From CALCKU01 sp964607445 (GTDB lineage: Bacteria; Pseudomonadota; Alphaproteobacteria; Caulobacterales; Maricaulaceae): a DNA stretch of 64,000 nt. A model generated the notes under the pieces. It saw nothing but the letters and a program-made list of their open reading frames with translations. It did no database searches and was not told where the DNA came from. A program made the position numbers and the translations under genes. Shown in pieces: positions 57,635 through 64,000 of the stretch (position 1 is the stretch's first letter; every line of letters starts with the position of its first letter). The stretch covers positions 62,001 to 126,000 of the forward strand of contig CAZSKN010000004.1 in assembly GCA_964607445.1 (NCBI GenBank). The letters run 5' to 3'.

Positions 57635-58011
57635 AGACCTTTCTAACCTCCTGCTTATAAATCCGTTTCGAACACTGTGAGCCGGGCTTAGGGGTGCCCT
57701 GCCCTTTTATATGTGTCAGCTCGATAGAGGAAAGGATAATGTTTTTCCTTTCCATTAGGCTAAATTTTGCACATTGCGTTAAATTTTGCGCTTTTTACAA
57801 AAAAAACGGGCATTCATGGGCTATCTCAAACGCGATATGTCATTGCCAAGCCAAAGGGCTTAGGGCTGGCGTGGCCGCGGTACAAAGGCTCTAGCCTTGG
57901 TTTCTGCAACGACTGCGGTTATATTGGCTATAATTATCATTTGAGCCTTTCGTGTCTCGGGGTATCCAGAGATCACCTCATAGAGATATAACTCGAAATT
58001 GGAGACAAAAC
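57635..58011. promoter_or_regulatory. Divergent region between the carboxylase and SIMPL genes, with an 8-bp inverted repeat
   Basis: About 375 bases without a convincing gene. GGAAAGGA (57729-57736) and TCCTTTCC (57746-57753) form a perfect inverted repeat with a 9-base loop; there is no T-tract, so it is more likely a site than a terminator. Both divergent promoters should lie here. Confidence 0.35.
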
Positions 58012-58743
58012 ATGACGCCATATCCGATTCTTACCAGCCTCGCTTTACCATTGGCCTTTTGCTTAATGGGCTGCAACTCGGGCGCGCCGACATATATAAC
58101 GTCGAGTCAGTTACCCGTACCGCAGATCTCGGTATCTGCGACCGCCGCGTCATCACAAGTTCCGGACACGGCGTCCGTATCTGCGGGTATTGTAACACAG
58201 GGCAAAACCGCAGGCGCGGCCATGCGCGCCAATGCAAATAAAATGAACGCCGTATTTGGCGCTTTAAAGGCGGCTGGAATTTTGGAAAAGAACATTCAAA
58301 CGTCTCAACTTTCCTTGTCCCCACGATATAATTACCAAGACCGGCGCGCGCCGAAAATAGACGGCTATGAAGCCCGCAACACGGTTTCGGCTAAAACGGA
58401 AACACTCGACGATGTCGGCTCTATGCTCGATGCGCTGGTGATTGCCGGAGTTAATAATATTAACAATGTGCGGTTTTCGATAAAAGATCCAAAATCCGCC
58501 AAATCCGAAGCCCGCACACAAGCTATCATACACGCGCGCGCAAAAGCCGAAGCTATGGCCAGCGCCGCAGGTGTGTCTATTGGCACTCTGCAAAGCATAA
58601 GCGAAAATTCGAATAGTGGATTTAACCCGCAACCCCAATTTGCGCGTTCAGCGGCTCTATCGAGTGAGGCCTCAACCCCCATTGCCGCGGGAGAGCAAAC
58701 CGTATCCGTGACTGTGAACTTGACCTATAATATTGTGCAGTAA
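58012..58743 (+). CDS. SIMPL-domain (DUF541) lipoprotein
   Basis: A 243-residue periplasmic lipoprotein. The signal ends in a lipobox (AFCLMGC), so Cys is the acylated residue. A SIMPL domain follows (ISVSATAASSQVPDTASVSAGIVTQGKT, MNAVFGALKAAGILEKNIQTSQLSLSPRY, AIIHARAKAEAMASAAGVSIG). SIMPL proteins are oxidative-stress-linked periplasmic proteins of unclear mechanism. ATG 58012 is preceded by GGAG with an 8-base gap; upstream in-frame codons to 57952 are not conserved. Confidence 0.9.
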   Translation: MTPYPILTSLALPLAFCLMGCNSGAPTYITSSQLPVPQISVSATAASSQVPDTASVSAGIVTQGKTAGAAMRANANKMNAVFGALKAAGILEKNIQTSQLSLSPRYNYQDRRAPKIDGYEARNTVSAKTETLDDVGSMLDALVIAGVNNINNVRFSIKDPKSAKSEARTQAIIHARAKAEAMASAAGVSIGTLQSISENSNSGFNPQPQFARSAALSSEASTPIAAGEQTVSVTVNLTYNIVQ

Positions 58744-58745
58744 CT

Positions 58746-59255
58746 ATGCACTCGCCCGTATTAATCCTGACAACTGGCGGCACATTTGATAAAGTTCATG
58801 ACAGCTTTACCGAAGCCTTCGCCTTTCCGAATGACAAGGGTTTACATATTACCACCTTGTTAAACGAGGCGCGGTGTCATCATCCCGACATTCAAACCCT
58901 TATACAAAAAGACAGCCTCGACATGACTGCCGCTGACAGGCAGGTCATTCTCACAGCGGTCATGGCTGCCGCGCATAATCATATTGTTATCACACACGGG
59001 ACAGGCACGATGGCAGAGACAGCCCGGTTTTTGGACACCGAAATGGCGTCAAGATCAGTCCCGGCAAAGACCATTGTTTTAACAGGGGCGATGCGCCCTT
59101 TTTCGCTGGCAAAATCTGACGCTAGTTTTAATGTCGGAAGTGCAATTATTGCGGCGCAATTATTACCGAGCGGCGTATATGGTGTAATGAATGGCCGTGT
59201 GTTTTCAGCAATAAGTTTAAATAAGAATACGCGGGCCGGGCGCTTTGACCTATAA
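58746..59255 (+). CDS. Mini asparaginase-domain protein
   Basis: A 169-residue protein equal to the N-terminal domain of classical L-asparaginase: LTTGGTFDK (8-16) with the first catalytic Thr, THGTGTMAETA, and LTGAMRP. The second catalytic element is normally GTDT, but here it is GTGT: the Asp is replaced by Gly (codon GGC), so activity as an amidohydrolase is doubtful. It starts 3 bases after the SIMPL gene and is likely cotranscribed with it. Short asparaginase-like proteins are known in several proteobacteria. Confidence 0.85.
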   Translation: MHSPVLILTTGGTFDKVHDSFTEAFAFPNDKGLHITTLLNEARCHHPDIQTLIQKDSLDMTAADRQVILTAVMAAAHNHIVITHGTGTMAETARFLDTEMASRSVPAKTIVLTGAMRPFSLAKSDASFNVGSAIIAAQLLPSGVYGVMNGRVFSAISLNKNTRAGRFDL

Positions 59256-59266
59256 AATTTTCAATC

Positions 59267-60019
59267 TTACAATTCCGTCCAGCCACGCGGTTGACGCGCG
59301 CGACGCCCAAGCCATATTACGCCACGTAAATCGGCAATCGAAACGATAAGTCGTCCAAAATTTGTATATTTCGAACGCCCAAATTCACGGTGTCGGTGAT
59401 TAACATCACGATATTCGCAACGATATCCCTCACGCTGCATCAATGCCGGAATATAACGATGCATGTGATCGAAATAAGGGAGGCGTAAAAACGCTTCTCG
59501 TTTAAACAGTTTTAACCCACAACCTGTGTCATCAGCCCCGTCTTTTAATAAACGTTTACGAACACTATTTCCGAATTTTGACGCCCATTTTTTACCCCAA
59601 TTATCTTGACGTTTAGCTCGTCGCCCACCAACCATTGCCAAATCCTCTGGCGCCCCCCCGCGTATAAGCGCTTGATAAAGTGCAGGAATATCCGCGGGAT
59701 CATTTTGGCCATCCCCGTCTAATGTGGCAATTATAGGCGCTATAGCGGCTAATATACCGGTTCGGATAGAACGCGATTGTCCGGCATTTTGAGCATGAGA
59801 GATAGCCCTTAACCTTGGGTATTTGGATTTCAACTCTGTGAGTGCCTGCGCCGTTTTATCCGTACTCGCATCATCTATAAATATCATCTCATACGGCCTA
59901 TCGCTAAGCGCATGTGCAATCTCGCGGGCCAATGGGCCCACATTTTCAACCTCGTTAAATACAGGTATAACAACGCTGATCTCGGGGTGTATTAAAGGTT
60001 GTGACGGGCGTTGCGGCAT
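59267..60019 (-). CDS. Dolichol-phosphate-mannose-synthase-like glycosyltransferase (GT2)
   Basis: A 250-residue GT-A enzyme: VVIPVFNEVENVGPLAREI, FIDDASTDKTA, TLDGDGQNDPADI as the metal-binding DxD region. It has no C-terminal membrane segment. Such enzymes attach mannose or a related sugar to a polyprenyl phosphate. It is divergent from an ArnT-like GT39 gene, the class of enzyme that uses polyprenyl-linked sugars, so the two may work together. Confidence 0.92.
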   Translation of the reverse strand: MPQRPSQPLIHPEISVVIPVFNEVENVGPLAREIAHALSDRPYEMIFIDDASTDKTAQALTELKSKYPRLRAISHAQNAGQSRSIRTGILAAIAPIIATLDGDGQNDPADIPALYQALIRGGAPEDLAMVGGRRAKRQDNWGKKWASKFGNSVRKRLLKDGADDTGCGLKLFKREAFLRLPYFDHMHRYIPALMQREGYRCEYRDVNHRHREFGRSKYTNFGRLIVSIADLRGVIWLGRRARQPRGWTEL

Positions 60020-60182
60020 AGATATCTCATAGAACGGTTGAGAGCCTTTAAATACCCTCAGTGTTAGGGTCTGGTTCTGAGCTCATAATCTAAACCTATT
60101 GGCACGGCACGAGGTGAGTTGCAAATGACAGCCCTGTAAGTTTGTACTTTTAAATTATAGACTAGACGCTAGACTTACTTAA

Positions 60183-61979
60183 ATGGAGACACTGAATAGC
60201 GCAAAATATACGAGCCTGAAACATGGGATCTTACTGGTCGCATTGACCTTACTCATGGCTCTACCGGGATTAAGTAATTTACCTGTGATTGATCGCGATG
60301 AAGCTCGTTTTGCCCAAGCCAGTATTCAAATGGTGGAAAGACAGGATTATGTAAATATCCGTTTTCAGGATCGCGCCCGAAACAAAAAACCCGCGGGTAT
60401 TTATTGGATGCAGTCCGCGATGCTCAAAATGTTTTCCAGTCCAGACAAACGTGATATTTGGATACAACGTATACCCTCGACCCTTGGCGCTCTATTGGCG
60501 GTTCTTGCGACGTATTGGGGTGGACGTTGTATGATCGGAAAGCGGGCCGCATTCATCGGCGCCGGCCTTCTGGCTGTCAGTGCAGGTTTCGTGTTTGAGG
60601 CCCATATCGCCAAGACTGATGCCGTATTATGTGGATTATCAGCCCTCGCTTTAGCCGCTTTGGCACGAATAAGAGTCGCATATTCTGATTCCCCCCCCCT
60701 TGGCGACAGATCAGCGATAAAAACGCAGGCCCGTCACAATGCTATCCTGTTATGGTTCGCCCTTGCCATGTCCATCATGATTAAAGGCCCTGTCTTATTG
60801 GCCATTGTCTTCCTAACCCTTCTGAGCCTCGCTTTATGGGAAGGTCGCATAGGCTGGATGCGGGCTTTATTATATTGGCCGGGCCCGCTTTTATGCGTCT
60901 TACTTATTACCCCTTGGATTATCCTGATCTGGCAAGCCACTGACGGGCAGTTTTTCAAAGACGCCCTTATAGGTGATTTTGGAAAAAAACTTGGCCAGGC
61001 ACAAGAAACCCATAGTGGCCCACCCGGGTTTTATGCCGCCACCCTATGGATTACATTCTGGCCGTCCATTCTATTTTTAATTCCGGGTTTTGTTTTTGCG
61101 CTCAGGGCCATAGGTCAAGGGCGTGGCCAGTCAACCTCAACGGTTTTCGCCATGCGCTTACTTATCGCATGGGTTGTCCCTTTCTGGCTGATATTGGAAT
61201 GTGTCCCGACAAAGCTTACCCATTATATTATTCCCTTATTCCCAGCCTTGGCTTTAATGGGCGGTGCCGCGGCGATGACACTTTTTTACATCAAACCCTT
61301 TGCTATCAGTCGTAAAATCAGCGCTCTGATCTTTGTTATCGTCACAATAGCTATCTGCACCGGAATTCTAGTTTTAGAAACTTTATACGGCCCAGAACCC
61401 AGTTGGTCCTATGCCGTCACGGCCTTTTCCGGATTTGCCGCAATCTTGGCAGCGTATAGCTTATGGACCGGGAAAGTGAAATTGGCTCTTGGCGCTATGG
61501 TAGCCACCTGCATGCCCTTGAGCGGAGCCGTTTATCAAGAGATTTTACCCTCCTTAAATACAGTCCGGATAAGTGACAATCTGCTAAAAGCTTTTGAGCG
61601 CGCAGAGTTGAAACCTCCTCGTTTAGGCGGGCCGACACTCTATTCACCTCATTTCACCGAACCCAGCCTGATATACCATTTCGGGAAAGCCACACGCTTA
61701 GGCGATCAAGTCGCTATGCAATCGACCCCCGTTACCGAAGGCTCTGTTTTATTATGGGATCGATTAAAACACGGTAGCCGTGAGTATATGATTATGGCCG
61801 TGAAAGAAGCCACCAAACAACAGCTTTGCTGGCGGGATATCGATATTGTAAAAGGATTAAATTATGCCAAGGGCGAAGAAGTCGAGATTACTATATTACA
61901 AGCTATAGCGTGTGAGACGATATCTGGTGCGTCCGATGTCTTAAAAGATAATGCTGGAATTAAAGCGCCTTCCGAATAG
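60183..61979 (+). CDS. ArnT-like polyprenol-linked sugar transferase (GT39 family)
   Basis: A 598-residue GT-C integral membrane enzyme with about 12 hydrophobic segments. The catalytic acidic motif is RDEARFAQAS on the first periplasmic loop (about 38-47), followed by FQDRARNKKPAGIYWMQSA. Such enzymes move a sugar (L-Ara4N, galacturonic acid, mannose or similar) from a polyprenyl carrier to lipid A or to proteins. A divergent GT2 of the Dpm1 type could supply the donor. Its 3' end overlaps the convergent GT2 gene by 20 bases. Confidence 0.92.
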   Translation: METLNSAKYTSLKHGILLVALTLLMALPGLSNLPVIDRDEARFAQASIQMVERQDYVNIRFQDRARNKKPAGIYWMQSAMLKMFSSPDKRDIWIQRIPSTLGALLAVLATYWGGRCMIGKRAAFIGAGLLAVSAGFVFEAHIAKTDAVLCGLSALALAALARIRVAYSDSPPLGDRSAIKTQARHNAILLWFALAMSIMIKGPVLLAIVFLTLLSLALWEGRIGWMRALLYWPGPLLCVLLITPWIILIWQATDGQFFKDALIGDFGKKLGQAQETHSGPPGFYAATLWITFWPSILFLIPGFVFALRAIGQGRGQSTSTVFAMRLLIAWVVPFWLILECVPTKLTHYIIPLFPALALMGGAAAMTLFYIKPFAISRKISALIFVIVTIAICTGILVLETLYGPEPSWSYAVTAFSGFAAILAAYSLWTGKVKLALGAMVATCMPLSGAVYQEILPSLNTVRISDNLLKAFERAELKPPRLGGPTLYSPHFTEPSLIYHFGKATRLGDQVAMQSTPVTEGSVLLWDRLKHGSREYMIMAVKEATKQQLCWRDIDIVKGLNYAKGEEVEITILQAIACETISGASDVLKDNAGIKAPSE

Positions 61980-62859
61980 CCATAAACCAAGCCCGTCCCA
62001 TGATTGCGACCGCCATAAAAGGAACAGCGACAAGCGCTAAGGCCTTGGCCCACCATTTTGAGGAATAGGTCCAGAAATACCGGATAAATCCGTGAAGTTT
62101 CCACCACTCCACATCTTGTTGGCGCGCGAGACTGGTCGAGCCATAATGCATAACAGGCGCTTCAGGTACAAAAACAACCGTCCCACCGGACTTACGTGCC
62201 CGGCGGCATATATCTATATCTTCGACATGTAAAAAATAATTCTCGTCAAACCCATTTAAAGACTCAAAGGATTGGCGATCCGTCATCAGGCAAGCCCCAC
62301 TTACAACGGGCATAGACGCAGGTCCGTCCGGTAAAGGTTCGCTCTCTCGATGAATAGAGCGGATAGCTGACAATTTATGCAAAGGCGTGAAATTTATAAA
62401 CGCGCTCATAGGTGTGAGCTCTCCACGGCGTCCACCCCGTTGCTCTTTCCCAAATATATCGCGCAACAAACCTCCGGCTACCCAAGGCATAGCTAAATTT
62501 TCACCCGCATCTGCGAGTTTGCGTGCCGTTCCATTTTCAATCACCGCATCCGGGTTTAAAAAAAGTATATAATCGCCACTGGTTTGGCGCGCACCATAAT
62601 TGCATCCCCTTGCAAACCCAATATTCCCGTGACCTTGCATAAGCCTTATTCGGTCATGTTTCATAACAAATTCGCTAAGACGTTGGCGCGCCAGTTCCGT
62701 ATTCCCATTATCAACAATAATGAGTTCCGAGATGTCGCGATCATTCATCACAGCCCGTACAGCTTCTTGCAAAGCAGGCCCGGTCATATAAGTGACCATG
62801 ACGACACTAATTCTTTTTTTAGGTTCCGGGAAAGAGAGCGGTATTATTTTAGCTGACAT
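61960..62859 (-). CDS. Glycosyltransferase family 2, rhamnosyltransferase-like
   Basis: A 299-residue GT-A enzyme: ISVVMVTYMTGPALQEAV, IIVDNGNTE, LFLNPDAVIE (DxD-like), GACLMTDRQSFESLNGFDENYFLHVEDIDICRRA. The C-terminus has a hydrophobic segment (ALALVAVPFMAVAIMGRAW). It builds a surface glycan, probably the O-antigen, as suggested by the neighbouring O-antigen ligase gene. Its last 20 bases overlap the GT39 gene, convergently. Confidence 0.9.
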   Translation of the reverse strand: MSAKIIPLSFPEPKKRISVVMVTYMTGPALQEAVRAVMNDRDISELIIVDNGNTELARQRLSEFVMKHDRIRLMQGHGNIGFARGCNYGARQTSGDYILFLNPDAVIENGTARKLADAGENLAMPWVAGGLLRDIFGKEQRGGRRGELTPMSAFINFTPLHKLSAIRSIHRESEPLPDGPASMPVVSGACLMTDRQSFESLNGFDENYFLHVEDIDICRRARKSGGTVVFVPEAPVMHYGSTSLARQQDVEWWKLHGFIRYFWTYSSKWWAKALALVAVPFMAVAIMGRAWFMAIRKAL

Positions 62860-62960
62860 ATGAAGGAGAGCCCGCCTTTAAATTTTATGCTCGCAAACAG
62901 TTATTAGCCGTTAAGAGCATAGTTAACGGGCCTAAGTCAATGTGTTTTCACCAGTAATAT

Positions 62961-64000
62961 CTATTCTCGTTTTTTTCTAAATGACCTTGGTCTTAACGGA
63001 AAGCCGGATAGGGCCGCCGCAGTGATAATAGCCGCCCACCACCAATCTTGCCAAACCCCATAACTGACATTGCATAATAATATCGTAGACATCATAAAAC
63101 CGTTTAACACCATGATTTCATATCGGTTATTATAGCGACAATTATGCCCCCGGCGCAGAATTTGACGTCCAAGTAAAAATAGTGTCACAGCCGCCAAAAC
63201 AGCGCCGATGACCCCGGTTTCCAACCAAATCTGTAATCCCGCATTATGAGGATGTAAGGATACAATAGAAATATCGGAAAACCCACGCGATTCAAATGTA
63301 TCCGTAAATGTACGCGAAGCGTCAAATCCATACCCAATGACCGGATTTGCCGCTATTTTATGGCTAACATAGGCCCACATCTCTGCACGGTGTTCCCATG
63401 AGAATGGTAATTTAGATTTTTGCACGGCGGTTAAACCTGCCATAAAATGCCCGAGTAACGGCGCGAAAATCAAACTGATACATCCCAGAGCTGTCACGAT
63501 CTTCGTCATCAAATATGGCCGATAATAACTTACCCCCATAACAAAGACCCCCAAGGTCATGGCGATAACGCCGCTGGCCAAGCCCCCCATATACGCACCG
63601 AGAATAGCGGCAATCGTCAGGCCGGCCGCCAAACCTTTTCCGCCTTTAAATTTCGCAATCCCGATCATGATAGAGGCCGGCAACCAAAGCGCCAAGACCG
63701 TTATCCCATGTCCGGTATTCATTTCCGCATCTCCGCGCTTTTTTACGATATCTTCACCCGGCGCTAATGGATCGACTAAAAATGTAAGTCCGTAGTGAGT
63801 TGAAAAATCTATAAGTAAAGCGACTGCTAAAAGAGATGACATACCAAAAACCACCCTCTCCATGGTGTCAGGACGCTGCCGAGACACATGTTTGACTATA
63901 TAATTAAAGGCTAAAAATAAGATGACTCCCAAAATAAGCACCCATGCATTTCCAATCCTGTCCGGATCTTCATAAGGCGACCACAGCCTTGTCAGGCTCA
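62961..64000 (-). CDS. O-antigen ligase family protein, N-terminus beyond the window
   Basis: The visible 346 residues have about 8-9 membrane segments and the O-antigen ligase/polymerase signature HPHNAGLQIWLETGVIG in the last periplasmic loop, with an upstream WEHRAEMWAYVSHKIAANPVIGYGFD. The frame remains open past 63941 (a GTG there has SLTRLWSPYEDPDRIGNAW in front) to the edge, so the true start is outside. It would join a glycan to lipid A core or polymerise O-units. Confidence 0.9.
   Translation of the reverse strand, partial: SLTRLWSPYEDPDRIGNAWVLILGVILFLAFNYIVKHVSRQRPDTMERVVFGMSSLLAVALLIDFSTHYGLTFLVDPLAPGEDIVKKRGDAEMNTGHGITVLALWLPASIMIGIAKFKGGKGLAAGLTIAAILGAYMGGLASGVIAMTLGVFVMGVSYYRPYLMTKIVTALGCISLIFAPLLGHFMAGLTAVQKSKLPFSWEHRAEMWAYVSHKIAANPVIGYGFDASRTFTDTFESRGFSDISIVSLHPHNAGLQIWLETGVIGAVLAAVTLFLLGRQILRRGHNCRYNNRYEIMVLNGFMMSTILLCNVSYGVWQDWWWAAIITAAALSGFPLRPRSFRKKRE

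Noticed and set aside
57694..57894. 66-codon frame upstream of the SIMPL gene
   Set aside because: No ribosome-binding site, poor composition, and overlap with an alternative frame of equal quality.

Overview
The window looks like chromosomal DNA of a marine or aquatic alphaproteobacterium of the Caulobacterales/Maricaulales/Hyphomonadaceae type (inference). The grounds are the nucleoid protein GapR (DUF2312), DUF4167 beside prmC, the rnd-lptC-lptA-lptB gene order, a large TonB-dependent receptor with an IIVTGSRI motif, and the alphaproteobacterial form of DnaX. By eye the GC content is moderate to low for the class. A run of 100 N at 41649-41748 shows it is a draft scaffold, and one carboxylase gene carries a one-base frameshift that may be a sequencing error. 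No insertion sequence, prophage, integron or CRISPR array was seen.

Layout. 1-5.8 kb: edge gene fragment, TonB-dependent receptor with a clear terminator, an exported protein, and a small ORF coupled to a metallo-beta-lactamase-fold hydrolase. 5.8-11.5 kb: DUF1499 and small membrane proteins, pdxH, a mini J-domain protein, and the LPS-transport operon rnd-lptC-lptA-lptB, in which LptC is fused to an extra LptA domain. 11.6-19 kb: ada, then a glycan locus with a two-component ABC exporter, a 1166-residue sulfotransferase/GT2/GT4 fusion and a second sulfotransferase, then gapR. 19-30 kb: isoaspartyl peptidase and M19 dipeptidase, a giant YdbH/AsmA-like envelope protein with a hexanucleotide repeat, an M23 peptidase, a membrane protein with a histone-H1-like tail, DUF4167, prmC and a hydrolase.

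30-37.8 kb: a GT4 gene followed by infC (AUU start), rpmI-rplT with their own promoter and structured leader, pheS-pheT and rimM. 37.8-42 kb: a lipase-like hydrolase, aroC, and an ArsR-type repressor with a perfect palindromic operator overlapping an alkB alkane hydroxylase gene that runs into the assembly gap. 42-51.2 kb: LysE-type exporter, ppa, rmuC, a small conserved protein, recR, gamma-glutamyltransferase, soxR with a textbook SoxR promoter driving a divergent VOC protein, and ybaB-dnaX. 51.3-64 kb: sterol-desaturase-like hydroxylase, RTX metalloprotease, truncated haemoglobin with a small membrane partner, a CAU tRNA, a frameshifted acyl-CoA carboxylase, a SIMPL lipoprotein, a mini asparaginase, and an envelope glycan group (two GT2, one ArnT-like GT39, an O-antigen ligase cut by the window edge).

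Functionally the window mixes core translation and replication genes with several envelope-building modules: LPS transport, an ABC-exported and probably sulfated glycan, AsmA-like and peptidoglycan enzymes, and O-antigen type genes. The most unusual items are the LptC-LptA fusion, the sulfotransferase-glycosyltransferase fusion, the membrane protein with a DNA-binding-like tail, the AUU-started infC, and two well-formed regulatory sites (ArsR/AlkB and SoxR/VOC).
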